Shown here piece by piece: positions 25,730 to 34,982 of a DNA stretch of 64,000 nucleotides. Every line of letters starts with the position of its first letter. Position 1 is the stretch's first letter. A program made the translations under genes and the position numbers. Under the pieces are notes generated by a model, which made no database searches, was not told the origin of the DNA, and saw nothing but the letters and a program-made list of their open reading frames with translations. The DNA lies in the NCBI GenBank assembly GCA_017983635.1, contig JAGOBA010000010.1, positions 62,001 to 126,000 of the forward strand. The letters run 5' to 3'. This DNA is from Alphaproteobacteria bacterium. GTDB lineage: Bacteria > Pseudomonadota > Alphaproteobacteria > Micropepsales > Micropepsaceae.

Positions 25730-28456
25730 TCAAATCAACCCGTGGCACTGCTTGAACTTCTTGCCGGAGCCGCACGGGCAGGGCGCGTTGCGTTGCACTT
25801 TGCCCCAGGTGTTCGGGTCGTTCGGGTTCACCGGCACCGGCCGGCCGGCTAACCGCGGAGCGTTCGTACGCGGGCCGAGCAGGTCCTCATCGAACTCGTT
25901 CTCGCCCGTGTCCGGGTTGATGTGCATCGCCTGCATCGGCGGCAGCGCGCGTTCGTCGAGCGCCGGCGGCGCCTCAAGCTGGATTTGGACGTGCATCAGC
26001 TGCCGCGTCACCTGTTGGCGCACCCGCGCGAGCAAACCTTCGAACAGCAGGAACGCCTCCGACTTGTACTCGTTCAGCGGATCGCGCTGGCCATAGCCGC
26101 GCAACCCGATCGTGTGCCGCAAGTGCTCCAGCGTCACCAGATGCTCGCGCCACTCGTGATCCATCGTCTGCAACAGCACCGCGCGCTCGATCTGGCTCAT
26201 GGCCTCGGGCGGCGCGCCGCGGAAGCGCTCGTCGCCGCGCTTGTCGGCGGCCTTCGTGATGCGCTCGATGATCTCTTCTTCGGCGATCCCGTCTTCTTTG
26301 CCCCACGCCAAGATCGGCATGTCGAGCCCGAAATACTCGCGGATGTCGCTGTCGAGTTCGGTCATCTTCCATTGCTCCGCATAGGAGCCGTCGGGGATGT
26401 AGCGCTTCACCAAATCTTCGATCAGCTGATGGCGCATGCCCATGATGGTGTCGTGCACGCTCTCGGCGCCGATGAACTCCAGACGCTGTTCGAAGATCGT
26501 CTTGCGCTGATCGTTCATCACGTTGTCGAACTTCAGCAAGTTCTTGCGGATGTCGAAGTTGCGCGACTCCACCCGCTGCTGCGACTTCGCGACGGCGGCG
26601 TTGACCATGCCGTGGCTGATCGCTTCGCCCTGCTTCAAGCCCAAACGCTGCAGCATTCCGTCAAGCCGGTCTTGCCCGAAAATGCGCATCAGATCGTCGT
26701 GCAGGCTGAGATAGAACTTCGAATGCCCCGGGTCGCCCTGACGGCCCGAACGGCCGCGCAGCTGGTTGTCGATGCGCCGGCTTTCGTGCCGCTCGGTGCC
26801 CAGCACGTAGAGCCCGCCCGCCTCGATCACCTTCTTCTTCGCTTCCGCGATCTCGGCGCGAATGCGATCCGTGATGCGCTTCTTCTCCGCCTCGTCTTCG
26901 ATCCCGACGGTCTCGAGCGCGATCCGCATCTCCGCGTTGCCGCCGAGCTGAATGTCCGTTCCGCGGCCCGCCATGTTCGTCGCGATCGTCACCGCCCCCG
27001 GCACGCCGGCTTGGGAGATGATCTGCGCTTCCATCTCGTGATAGCGCGCGTTCAACACGTTGTGCTTGATCTTGAGCTTCTTCAGATGCGCCGCCAGCGT
27101 CTCCGACTTCTCGATCGACACCGTGCCGACCAGAACCGGCTGCCCGCGCTTCGTGCAATCCTTGATCGTCTCGACGATCGCGTCGATCTTTTCTTCGACC
27201 GTGCGATAGATCTCGTCGTCGTCGTCGGCGCGCGCGACCGGCACGTTCGTCGGAATCTCGACCACGTCGAGATTGTAGATCTCCATGAACTCGTTCGCTT
27301 CCGTCGACGCCGTGCCGGTCATGCCGGCCAGCTTCGAATAGAGGCGGAAGTAGTTCTGGAACGTGATCGAGGCCAGCGTCACGTTCTCCGGCTGGATCGC
27401 CGCGTTCTCTTTCGCTTCGAGCGCCTGGTGCAGACCTTCCGAATAACGCCGGCCTTCCATCATGCGGCCGGTGAACTCGTCGATGATGATGACCTTGCTG
27501 TCCTTGACGATGTAATCCTTGTCCTTCTGGAACAGCTTGTGCGCCCGCAGCGCCTGGTTCACGTGATGAACGAGGCTGACGTTCGCGATGTCGTAAAGCC
27601 CGCCCTCGGTCATCACGCCGTTCTTGGCCAGCCAGCTCTCGACCGCCTCGTTGCCTTCGTCGGTCAAGGTGATCGAGCGCTGCTTTTCGTCCAGTTCGTA
27701 GTGCTCCGGCTTCAGCTCCGGCATGAACGCGTCGATCACCTTATAGAGGTTCGTGTGATCTTCCGTAGGTCCTGAGATGATCAGTGGCGTGCGGGCCTCG
27801 TCGATCAGGATCGAGTCCACCTCGTCCACGATCGCGAAGTTGTGCCCGCGCTGCACCATCTGCGCCTTGGAGTACTTCATGTTGTCGCGCAGATAGTCGA
27901 AGCCGTATTCGTTGTTGGTGCCGTAGGTCACGTCGGCCGCGTACTGTTCGCGCCGCTGCGGATCGGAGAGCCCGTGCACGATGCAACCGACCGAGAGTCC
28001 CAGGAACCGGTAAACCTGTCCCATCCACTCCGCGTCGCGCTTGGCCAGGTAGTCGTTGACGGTGACGACGTGAACGCCCTTGCCGGTCATCGCGTTCAGA
28101 TAGACGGGCAGGGTGGCGACCAGCGTCTTGCCCTCGCCGGTCTTCATCTCCGAGATGACGCCATCGTGCAGCACCATCCCGCCGATCAGCTGCACGTCGA
28201 AGTGCCGCTGGCCGAGCGTCCGCTTCGCCGCCTCGCGCACGGTGGCAAAGGCCTCAGGTAACAGGTCGTCGAGCTTGCGCCCGGCCGCAACCTGCTCGCG
28301 GAACTGGATAGTGCGCTGGCGCAGCTCGTCGGCGGTGAGCTTGGCGAATTCGGGTTCGAGAGCGTTGATACGCGGCACTCTGCCGTAGAAAGGCTTCAGT
28401 CTACGGTCGTTGCTGGAGCCAAAGATTTTCTTGGCCAGCGAGGTCAGCCCGAGCAT
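25730..28456 (-). CDS. secA: Preprotein translocase ATPase SecA
   Basis: The motor ATPase of the Sec pathway, pushing unfolded preproteins through SecYEG. The 908-residue product has the DEAD-motor Walker [14 protein letters not shown], the [21 protein letters not shown] box, the PPXD domain, [16 protein letters not shown], the helical scaffold and wing, and a C-terminal zinc-binding tail [17 protein letters not shown] that binds SecB. The ATG at 28456 ([21 protein letters not shown]) is the family start; the frame reaches 28477. Confidence 0.98.
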   Translation of the reverse strand: MLGLTSLAKKIFGSSNDRRLKPFYGRVPRINALEPEFAKLTADELRQRTIQFREQVAAGRKLDDLLPEAFATVREAAKRTLGQRHFDVQLIGGMVLHDGVISEMKTGEGKTLVATLPVYLNAMTGKGVHVVTVNDYLAKRDAEWMGQVYRFLGLSVGCIVHGLSDPQRREQYAADVTYGTNNEYGFDYLRDNMKYSKAQMVQRGHNFAIVDEVDSILIDEARTPLIISGPTEDHTNLYKVIDAFMPELKPEHYELDEKQRSITLTDEGNEAVESWLAKNGVMTEGGLYDIANVSLVHHVNQALRAHKLFQKDKDYIVKDSKVIIIDEFTGRMMEGRRYSEGLHQALEAKENAAIQPENVTLASITFQNYFRLYSKLAGMTGTASTEANEFMEIYNLDVVEIPTNVPVARADDDDEIYRTVEEKIDAIVETIKDCTKRGQPVLVGTVSIEKSETLAAHLKKLKIKHNVLNARYHEMEAQIISQAGVPGAVTIATNMAGRGTDIQLGGNAEMRIALETVGIEDEAEKKRITDRIRAEIAEAKKKVIEAGGLYVLGTERHESRRIDNQLRGRSGRQGDPGHSKFYLSLHDDLMRIFGQDRLDGMLQRLGLKQGEAISHGMVNAAVAKSQQRVESRNFDIRKNLLKFDNVMNDQRKTIFEQRLEFIGAESVHDTIMGMRHQLIEDLVKRYIPDGSYAEQWKMTELDSDIREYFGLDMPILAWGKEDGIAEEEIIERITKAADKRGDERFRGAPPEAMSQIERAVLLQTMDHEWREHLVTLEHLRHTIGLRGYGQRDPLNEYKSEAFLLFEGLLARVRQQVTRQLMHVQIQLEAPPALDERALPPMQAMHINPDTGENEFDEDLLGPRTNAPRLAGRPVPVNPNDPNTWGKVQRNAPCPCGSGKKFKQCHGLI

Positions 28457-28998
28457 TCGAATGCGTCCTTGGAACAAAGGTAAACAGGATCAAGGCTCTC
28501 GCGCCTAAACGGCGCAAGTTCGCCTCAAAGAGGTACGGAAACGGAAGGTTTCGCGCGAAGCCGCCAGGACAGATAAGGGGGCCACTCCCCCCTGTCAACG
28601 CGACGTGGCGACAGTGACACAGCGGTGTTGCACGCCTGATTTGGCCGCTCACCACTCTCTCACATGAGACAGTTCATCTGAAGCGCCACCACCCCCCAAA
28701 ACCCGCAGACCACAGCCATTCGAAGCAAGCCATGTGAGACAGGGGTCGGGGTGTGCCATTTGCCTGTGCCACGCTCTCACATCGCACGCGCCAGCAACGC
28801 ACATCGCCCCATGAGCGATCGCCCCACAAACCTATTCAATTTTCAAGTTGCAGCCGCCCGCCCGAGCCGGGGGAACGAATGGAACATATATAGAACAAAC
28901 CTGGGTGGCGCAAGTGATTCTTGCGCCCCGTACTCACGCTTGCCGGCGCCCAGCGTCCCCTACCTCCTGAAATCAAAATTGTCCGGGCGAGGAACTCG
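28457..28998. other. Intergenic region upstream of secA
   Basis: About 540 bases without a convincing gene. It holds the secA leader, a GC hairpin near 28576-28594 (AGGGGG/CCCCCT), three copies of ATGTGAGA (plus strand 28732-28739; minus strand within 28658-28665 and 28775-28782), an alphaproteobacterial LexA box at 28882-28896, and a perfect hairpin GGCGCAAG/CTTGCGCC at 28907-28927 that could end the hydrolase transcript although no T run follows. Reading frames here (for example 53 codons on the minus strand near 28809) look random in composition. Confidence 0.6.
28882..28896. promoter_or_regulatory. LexA (SOS) box, GAAC-N7-GAAC
   Basis: GAAC at 28882-28885 and at 28893-28896 with exactly seven bases (all A/T) between them. 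This equals GTTC-N7-GTTC on the other strand, the alphaproteobacterial LexA target. A further GAAC at 28873-28876 precedes it. No clear SOS gene starts next to it; candidates are a secA-directed transcript (430 bp away) or an antisense/small transcript. Confidence 0.6.
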
Positions 28999-30003
28999 CT
29001 ATGGTTTCGCCGGGTCCGCTGCAATCTTGCCTTTGACCTCCCGCATGGCATTCGCGAATTCGCCTGGCTCCTCGAAAAATGGAAAGTGCGCCGATCGCTG
29101 AAACTCGATCCACCGCTTCTGAGGTGCTGTGAGTTTGTCGAAGTAGCGCCGCGCCTGCGAGACGGGGGTGACCATGTCATACCGGCCCATCATGAAGTAG
29201 ACGGGCACATCGAACGTGGTTACCTCATCGCTCAAGGTGGAGCGCACAAGGTCATATTTCATATGTCGCGCATAGAGCCGGGGGCCCTTCGCGACATTGA
29301 GGCCGTCAAAGAGGCTGTACTCGTTGGAAGCCAATCCGGTCAGAATGAGCGGCAGCGGCGACGTTGCGCCCACGATCGCCGACCCGGTGCGGAACAGCAG
29401 ATCTTCGCGGTTCCGTCCGTCGATCACCGTGTTCTCGGGCAGTCCGATCGTCTCGAGTTTGCTCCGCAAGAACGCAACCTGCTCGGGCACGGGGTCTTCC
29501 GCCATTTGACCGATACCGACATAAGCCGCGATCAAGTCCGGTCTGCGTTGCGCAAGCAGAGCGCCCAAATAGCTTCCATGCGAATGGCCGATCAAGACCA
29601 ATTTGCGCGCGCCAAGCTTCGCTCGCAAATGCGCGATCACGACTTCCGCATCTCTGAGAAGTTGACTCGTGGATAGCGTCGCCGGGTCGATGTCGTCGCG
29701 GAACGATTTTCCGGCACCGCGTTGGTCCCAATGCACGACGACAAATTCCTGCTCCAACGGTCGTTGGAAGGCGTAGGCGAGATACATCGCGGGCATTCCT
29801 GGTCCGCCGTGCAAAAAGAGCAGCACCGGCGCACGACGATCCTCGCCACGGATCAGAAGCCATTGCTTGTCGCCGTTGACCTCAATGGCTTCCAGTTCCG
29901 CGACGCCGTGTTCGGTCCAAATCGGCCAGGTGTAGGACTTGAAGACGAACCAGACACCGAATGCCGCGACGAGCACGACGAGAACCAAGAAAAAGCGTCT
30001 CAT
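28999..30003 (-). CDS. Membrane-anchored alpha/beta hydrolase
   Basis: A 334-residue hydrolase with an N-terminal hydrophobic anchor or signal (RRFFLVLVVLVAAFGVWFVF). Oxyanion motif HGGPG in LLFLHGGPGMPAMYL, DQRGAGKS, nucleophile elbow GHSHGS (LVLIGHSHGSYLGALLAQ), acid in MMGRYDMVTPVSQ, and His in SAHFPFFEEP. HGGPG plus DQRGxGxS is the prolyl-aminopeptidase-like (S33) pattern, so a peptidase or esterase of the periplasmic face is plausible. It is 34 bp downstream of the DUF1579-like gene. Confidence 0.88.
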   Translation of the reverse strand: MRRFFLVLVVLVAAFGVWFVFKSYTWPIWTEHGVAELEAIEVNGDKQWLLIRGEDRRAPVLLFLHGGPGMPAMYLAYAFQRPLEQEFVVVHWDQRGAGKSFRDDIDPATLSTSQLLRDAEVVIAHLRAKLGARKLVLIGHSHGSYLGALLAQRRPDLIAAYVGIGQMAEDPVPEQVAFLRSKLETIGLPENTVIDGRNREDLLFRTGSAIVGATSPLPLILTGLASNEYSLFDGLNVAKGPRLYARHMKYDLVRSTLSDEVTTFDVPVYFMMGRYDMVTPVSQARRYFDKLTAPQKRWIEFQRSAHFPFFEEPGEFANAMREVKGKIAADPAKP

Positions 30004-30037
30004 GCCCTTACCCCTTACCCCTTTCCTCGACGTGGCG

Positions 30038-30643
30038 CTAATTGGGTGCGTCGGTCACGCGGTGCATGATCATCGTCCAAAGGCGCACCCACTGCACGCC
30101 TCCATCGGAGGAGGACGCAAGCTCCCAGTGTACATTGCCGCCAGGCGCGTTTTCGAAGGTGATCCGGGTCGTTCTCTTGCCGTCCGGCGTATTGAGCGTT
30201 CTGAAAAATTCCCCGCGCCCGGCCACGAACCGGCCGACAAAGCCGTCGCCGAACTTGGGTGATCGCTTGTCCATCCAGTAGACGATCCACGATCGCGTCG
30301 CCGGATCGAACGCTCTCACGCTGACGCCCCAAATGTTCTCAGGTGTCTGCATGCCGTCCCAAAAGAACAGCACGTCGCCCGACCAGTGCTCGACGACGAC
30401 GCAGGCATCCGGCGATTTGGATATCGTGTTGGCCGCGGCAAACTCTCGCCAACTTCCGTCTTGTTGAAGAATTCTCTGTTCGATTCGCCAGTGGCCGATC
30501 CAAAAGTCAAATTCGTGAGAGCCTTCATCCGTGCACGCCACGCTTGTGCCACTCGACGATTGTGCCGCCGCCGCGAAGCCAAGTGGGCTCACACACAAGG
30601 CAAAAAGCGCAAGCGCAATTATCTGGTGCGCCGGGCTCCACAT
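30038..30643 (-). CDS. Exported DUF1579-like protein
   Basis: A 201-residue protein with a signal peptide (HQIIALALFALCVSPLGFAA, cleaved near AAAQ). The mature part opens HEFDFWIGHWRIEQRI, the FDFWxGxW signature of DUF1579-type lipocalin-like beta barrels, and continues with alternating beta strands (SWIVYWMDKRSP, GRGEFFRT, VQWVRLWTMIMHRV). AGGAGG lies six bases before the ATG at 30643, which fixes the start. It is probably co-transcribed with the hydrolase 34 bp downstream. Ligand unknown. Confidence 0.78.
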   Translation of the reverse strand: MWSPAHQIIALALFALCVSPLGFAAAAQSSSGTSVACTDEGSHEFDFWIGHWRIEQRILQQDGSWREFAAANTISKSPDACVVVEHWSGDVLFFWDGMQTPENIWGVSVRAFDPATRSWIVYWMDKRSPKFGDGFVGRFVAGRGEFFRTLNTPDGKRTTRITFENAPGGNVHWELASSSDGGVQWVRLWTMIMHRVTDAPN

Positions 30644-30775
30644 CCGAACCTCCTGCTTCCGATGGCCGACTTTCACTGACGTGATCAATAGATGCAAGCT
30701 CCACATGAGGGGCCCCTTGCAGATACCGGAAATTGGCTCCACGAGAGGCCCGCGCTCTCTTGAGCGGCCGCCACA

Positions 30776-32266
30776 TCAAGTGCGCAGCGGCTTCCCCTTG
30801 GAGTAGGCGCGCCAGGCGTGTGCGAAACGTGCAATTCCGTCGTCGATCCGGTTCATCGGGGTCGTCGCATAACCCAACAGAAATCCGCCGCGCGGCGGCA
30901 TGGCGCTGAAATAGCGGCATCCGGAATAGACGCCGACGCCGAGCGCGCGTCCCTCACTCACGATTTCCGGTCCGTCGTTTGGCCGGCGCATGTTAAGCCA
31001 AACAAACACGTGGATGCCGGCAGATGCACCTGTCACGTCGGCCTCGTCCCCGAACTCGCGCTCGATGGCGGCGACCAGGCGCTCGCGCTTTTCGCCGTAA
31101 ATCTTGCCCATGCGTCTGAGATGGCGGTCGTAGCATCCGGCCTCGATGAAGTCAGCGAGCACGAGCTGCTCGAAAGCCGCGCTGCCGCGATCGGCGAGCC
31201 ACTTCGATGCGGTGAGCGCTTCGCGCAACGCCGCTGGCGCGATCACAAAGCCAAGGCGCAGGCTCGGTGCAAACGCGCGCGCGAACGTCGCAACATAGAT
31301 TACGCGCTCGGGGTCGAGCGCCCGCAACGCGGCAAGCCGTTTGCCGTCATGTTGGTATTCGCTGTCGTAATCGTCTTCAAGCAACCAAGCGCCGGCAGAC
31401 CGGCACCACTGCAGAGTCTCGAGCCGCCGGCCAAACGGCATCGCGGCGCCTGTTGGAAACTGGTGTGACGGCGTCGCATAAACCAGCTTGCACTCTCTCG
31501 CAGGCACCTTCGAGAGATTCAAACCAGCCTCATCCACTGGCGCCGCGGTGAGGCGTGCGCCTGCCGCCAGAAACGACTGACGCGCGCCCTGATAGTGAGG
31601 CTCTTCAAGCAGCACGCGATCGCCGGCATCGAGCACCGTTCGCGCCACCAGATCGAGCGCTTGCTGAGCGCCGCTGACAATCATGACGTCGTCTTCATGG
31701 ACATCGATAGCGCGTGCCGCCGCAATGTGAGTGGCGATGGCCTTTCTGAGTTCGCTCGCGCCGGCGGCCTCCGCGTAGGCAAATCGCGGCGAACGCAGGC
31801 GAGCGCGCGCGAGGCGCCCCCATTCGCGAACGGCCTCCGGATCGGGAGCGACTTGCCAGTACTGAAAGTCGATGCGCGAGCGCGGGCCTGCGTCTTGAAA
31901 GTCGCGATGTGGCGCAAGCTCGCCGGCCCGCTTGCCGAAGGCCGACAGTGTCGGCGCTTCGACGGCGCCCTTGCCTTCGTTGCTGCGGCTAACGGAACGC
32001 CTCGCGCGCTCGGCACGAAGTGTCGGCGGCGCAGCCGACACGAACGTGCCGGCGCCCGTGCGGCCGCGAAAGTAGCCCTCGGCCGTCAATTCCTCGTAGG
32101 CCGCCAACACCACGTTGCGCGATACGCCAAGAGCGCCCGCAAGCTCGCGGCTGCTAGGCGCACGTGCGCCGGGCTGCAGACGGCCAGCGTGAATAGCCGC
32201 CTTCAGTCCAAGCGCGAGGCGGCGCTTCAGCGGTCCAGTGCCTTCAAGCGAAATCAGCGCAGCCAA
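30776..32266 (-). CDS. MocR/PdxR-type regulator lacking the PLP lysine
   Basis: A GntR-type winged helix (about 8-78, PSSRELAGALGVSRNVVLAAYEEL) fused to a fold-type I aminotransferase domain (about 130-490), the MocR layout. The pyridine-binding acid region WLLEDDYDSEYQ (294-304) is intact, but the segment that normally reads FSKTL, with the Schiff-base lysine, reads TFARAFAPSLRLG, placing Arg330 where Lys is expected. It therefore may not form the usual internal aldimine. Translation starts at TTG (32264-32266); no ATG fits. It is divergent from the metallo-beta-lactamase-fold gene and is flanked by TGGCAC repeats that may be its operator. Confidence 0.9.
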   Translation of the reverse strand: MAALISLEGTGPLKRRLALGLKAAIHAGRLQPGARAPSSRELAGALGVSRNVVLAAYEELTAEGYFRGRTGAGTFVSAAPPTLRAERARRSVSRSNEGKGAVEAPTLSAFGKRAGELAPHRDFQDAGPRSRIDFQYWQVAPDPEAVREWGRLARARLRSPRFAYAEAAGASELRKAIATHIAAARAIDVHEDDVMIVSGAQQALDLVARTVLDAGDRVLLEEPHYQGARQSFLAAGARLTAAPVDEAGLNLSKVPARECKLVYATPSHQFPTGAAMPFGRRLETLQWCRSAGAWLLEDDYDSEYQHDGKRLAALRALDPERVIYVATFARAFAPSLRLGFVIAPAALREALTASKWLADRGSAAFEQLVLADFIEAGCYDRHLRRMGKIYGEKRERLVAAIEREFGDEADVTGASAGIHVFVWLNMRRPNDGPEIVSEGRALGVGVYSGCRYFSAMPPRGGFLLGYATTPMNRIDDGIARFAHAWRAYSKGKPLRT

Positions 32267-32267
32267 G

Positions 32268-32310
32268 TGGCACCTAGAGTTGGCACAGAATTGGATCTTT
32301 TATAGTGCCA
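32268..32310. promoter_or_regulatory. TGGCAC repeats, candidate MocR operator
   Basis: TGGCAC occurs at 32268-32273 and 32281-32286 as direct repeats 13 bp apart, and in inverted form (GTGCCA) at 32305-32310. All three lie in the 95-bp gap between the divergent MocR and metallo-beta-lactamase-fold genes, the first overlapping the MocR ribosome-binding region. Direct plus inverted copies in the divergent promoter are typical of MocR autoregulation. Confidence 0.5.
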
Positions 32311-32361
32311 TCGACGGCGGTAGTCGAGGGGCTCGGGGACATAATCGGGGAATGAGACGAC

Positions 32362-33927
32362 ATGCATCCGATTCACAGACTTATGGCTGCGGCTGGTGCC
32401 ACGGCTGTCGCACTCGCGTCGATCGTTCATGCTTCCGCGCCGCCAACCCAGGAGATGGTTGACCGCTTTTATCGCGGACGCGCGGTGATCAACGCCGCTG
32501 CCGACGCGGCGGGCGGAGCGCAGGTGCTCCGCAGCATGACGGCGCTCTCGTTTGAGGTTTCGGGTGACGTGTCGAACGACATCCAGGGTTACTCGCCTGC
32601 GCGAATCGGCAATCCAGCTCGTGACGGCCGCCAACGCGTGGTGAACAGGTTCGACTTCGCGGGCCAGCGCTTTTATCAACGCGTGGAACAATCGTTCGCC
32701 AGCGGCTACGACAGCGCCTTCACGACGATCTGGCGCGGCGGAACGCAGTACGCGGTGCGGTATGTGCCGCGCGATTACACGCAGACCGCCAATGCACCTT
32801 CGCCGTTCGCCGCCGGGGGACCGGTGATGGTCGCGTCGCGCTGGTTGCCGCCGGTCATACTCCAGCGCGCGCTGCAGAATTTCAGAACCGCGGCTTGGGT
32901 CGGCGAGAGCGTGATTTCAGGCGCTGCAGCCGACGTGGTTGAAGTGTCGTTCGATGAAGCAACGCGCTTCCGCATTCACGTCACGCGCACCGACCGCAAA
33001 GTGCGGCGCGTCGAAGCGCTTGCGCCCGATCCGATCAGCGCCGACGATGTGTCGGTGGCCGAGCTTTCCGGCGACCAAACGGCCGGTGGCATTGTCTTTC
33101 CGACGCGCATTGTTGCGTCGAGACGGGGCGCCGTGGTGCTGAACCTCGAGCTGGGCGGTCTTGCGGTAAATCCAACTTACGCGGACGCCGCCTTCGCACC
33201 GCCGCCGGCATTCACCCAGAGGACCGAGGACGTCCAGGTTCACACGACACAGATCGGCGGCAGCCGAGTGTACGAGGTCAGCGGACTTGCAGGCGGCACG
33301 TATCAGGTCCCGTTTGTCGTGATGAGTGACTTCGTCGTGGCATACGAAGCGCCGCTCGGCATGCCCGCCACCCGGCAGGTGATAGCCGAGATCAAGCGTG
33401 TCGCCGGTCCCAAGCCGATCCGTTATGTCGTGATCAGCCACTTCCACAACGACCATTCAAGCGGCGTCGGAGCTTATGCGGATATCGGCGCAACGATACT
33501 CAGCAGCGAGGACAGCCGGGGCGTCCTCCAGTCCTACGCCGCCAACCGGCCGCAATTCCAGGGCCTGGAGGGCCGCCGCGACGACGTTCAACTCAAGTTT
33601 CAAGCGGTTCCCGAAGATGGCTACGACATTGTCGACGGCGCGGGGTCGCACTTGCAGGTGGTGAATTTCGGCGATATCAGCCACACGACCCACATGCTTG
33701 GCTTATTTGATGCGGAGTCCGGCGTCGTCATGGGCGCCGACCACTACATCCCGGCGGTGACGTGGAACCCGACGTTCGAACGATTTGCAAAGTGGCTGAA
33801 CGGTGAAAGTCGCGCCGCCACAGTTCTGGGCGTGCACCACCATCCGACATCGCGCACCGACGTATTGGCGGATGCAAAAAGGCGCAAACCCGAGATGCAG
33901 CGTAAGCGGGCAAAGTGGGAGGAGTGA
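32362..33927 (+). CDS. Exported metallo-beta-lactamase-fold hydrolase
   Basis: A 521-residue protein with a signal peptide (AAAGATAVALASIVHASA). The first 250 residues are a beta-rich domain without a known motif; residues 300-505 form the metallo-beta-lactamase fold with HFHNDH (in VVISHFHNDHSSG), a second His in ISHTTHMLG, Asp in VMGADHYIP and a late His-rich VLGVHHHPTS. Substrate unknown; members range from lactamases and lactonases to alkylsulfatases. It is transcribed away from the MocR-type regulator, which is its likely controller. Confidence 0.85.
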   Translation: MHPIHRLMAAAGATAVALASIVHASAPPTQEMVDRFYRGRAVINAAADAAGGAQVLRSMTALSFEVSGDVSNDIQGYSPARIGNPARDGRQRVVNRFDFAGQRFYQRVEQSFASGYDSAFTTIWRGGTQYAVRYVPRDYTQTANAPSPFAAGGPVMVASRWLPPVILQRALQNFRTAAWVGESVISGAAADVVEVSFDEATRFRIHVTRTDRKVRRVEALAPDPISADDVSVAELSGDQTAGGIVFPTRIVASRRGAVVLNLELGGLAVNPTYADAAFAPPPAFTQRTEDVQVHTTQIGGSRVYEVSGLAGGTYQVPFVVMSDFVVAYEAPLGMPATRQVIAEIKRVAGPKPIRYVVISHFHNDHSSGVGAYADIGATILSSEDSRGVLQSYAANRPQFQGLEGRRDDVQLKFQAVPEDGYDIVDGAGSHLQVVNFGDISHTTHMLGLFDAESGVVMGADHYIPAVTWNPTFERFAKWLNGESRAATVLGVHHHPTSRTDVLADAKRRKPEMQRKRAKWEE

Positions 33928-33941
33928 TCGAGGCCGCCCCC

Positions 33942-34490
33942 TCAATACCGAAACGTATGCCCGATCCGCACCACCGCCTGGGTCGTTTGTGAGGCATAGT
34001 GCGGGTTGAGGAGGCGTTCGCTCACTTGCGCGTTTTCGCCCAGCGCCGCGAAGAACTCTGAGCCCGGCAGATACTCCCATCGATAGCGCACCGAGCCGCT
34101 GAACGTGTTGCTCAGATTGTCGAACTGCACTTGGCTTTGGATCGTCATGTCGGGTGAGAAGTTCAGATTGACCCTAAGGTCAGGCACGTAAATGCTGACC
34201 GATCCCGTCGGCAGATCGATGAACGCCGTCGCCATGCCCGGGATGATCTCCCACGTCTCATCCGGCCGGTAGGACAGGAACAAGCTCGCCTGCACCGCCT
34301 GCCCGTCATGGAAGTCGCAGCACGAAATGTCGCCGCTCAACGACCACGACCGCTTCAAGCTGGTGTTGAAGTTGGCGCTGAAATTGTTCCAGCGATGCGT
34401 GCCCGCCGACACGACGGCCGCCGCTGGATGTAGGTGATAAGGCGCATCGTCGGCACCGTTGCCGGCGATGCTACTTCGCCGCCACGCCCG
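33942..34490 (-). pseudogene. 3' remnant of a DUF5916 outer-membrane protein gene
   Basis: An open stretch bounded upstream by an in-frame TGA (34491-34493) and lacking an ATG. It encodes about 155 residues of amphipathic beta strands (SLFLSYRPDETWEIIP, IQSQVQFDNLSNTFSGSVRY, YRWEYLPGSEFFAAL) ending VVRIGHTFRY, an aromatic-terminated beta-barrel C-terminus. It resembles the last part of DUF5916 proteins, which are usually several hundred residues long. The 5' part is missing; the upstream end overlaps the 3' end of the lipoprotein gene, so the region was probably joined by deletion. Confidence 0.7.
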
Positions 34491-34947
34491 TCAGCGCCGT
34501 GCAATCGGTCACGAACTTCTCGAACTCCTGGCCCCCATCGACGCCGGACTCCGCAAACGCATAGCTGTCGTTGACGGAGATGCGCGCGGTCGTGCCGTCC
34601 CGCACCGCGGTGAGCATCTCGCCGGTCAGCGGCGCCGTCACCGCGAACGTCGACCCACCATCTTGGCCGGGCACCAGCGTCGCGGGGAATGAGGCCCCGG
34701 AGAGTGTCATTGCAAACGGCGGCGCCATGTTGGCCATACCGACCTGTTGGACTCCCGCGCTCAGCGTCAGCGCCGGTCCGGCCTTCGCGCAAACCAGACG
34801 AAACGCCGCCATGTCGGGCGTCTCGACGATCGTCAGCGAAACCTCGTCCGCGCTCTTGGCGTGCGTCCAACCTTTGACGCCATTCGTGCCGCTCTGCCCG
34901 CAAGCAACCAAGCCGGCGCAACTCGCCATCATCAGAAATCGATACAT
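34471..34947 (-). CDS. Putative lipoprotein of unknown function
   Basis: A 158-residue protein with a short signal peptide and lipobox (SCAGLVAC, Cys 16), then QSGTNGVKGW. The mature domain has two Cys (LVCAKAG and TDCTALTG) that may pair. Similar blocks (TFAVTAPLTGEMLTAVRDG, RISVNDSYAFAESG) suggest a compact beta domain. The frame is open to 35208, but the ATG at 34947 gives the signal peptide. It follows the dehydrogenase gene by 35 bp on the same strand. Family not recognised. Confidence 0.75.
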   Translation of the reverse strand: MYRFLMMASCAGLVACGQSGTNGVKGWTHAKSADEVSLTIVETPDMAAFRLVCAKAGPALTLSAGVQQVGMANMAPPFAMTLSGASFPATLVPGQDGGSTFAVTAPLTGEMLTAVRDGTTARISVNDSYAFAESGVDGGQEFEKFVTDCTALTGVAAK

Positions 34948-34982
34948 GCTCAATGTCAGTTCCTCGCGATGTGAGCCGGGGC

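Noticed and set aside
25683..25730. tRNA-like 3' end (GGTTCGATTCC) on the minus strand
   Set aside because: The T-stem does not pair and no acceptor or anticodon arm precedes it; it is the leader of the DUF6356 gene.
25922..27775. 617-codon plus-strand frame opposite secA
   Set aside because: Shadow frame in GC-rich DNA; secA on the minus strand is certain.
28640..28810. 53-codon minus-strand frame in the secA upstream region
   Set aside because: Composition is rich in Gly/Trp/Cys/His without pattern, no ribosome site, and it ends at random.
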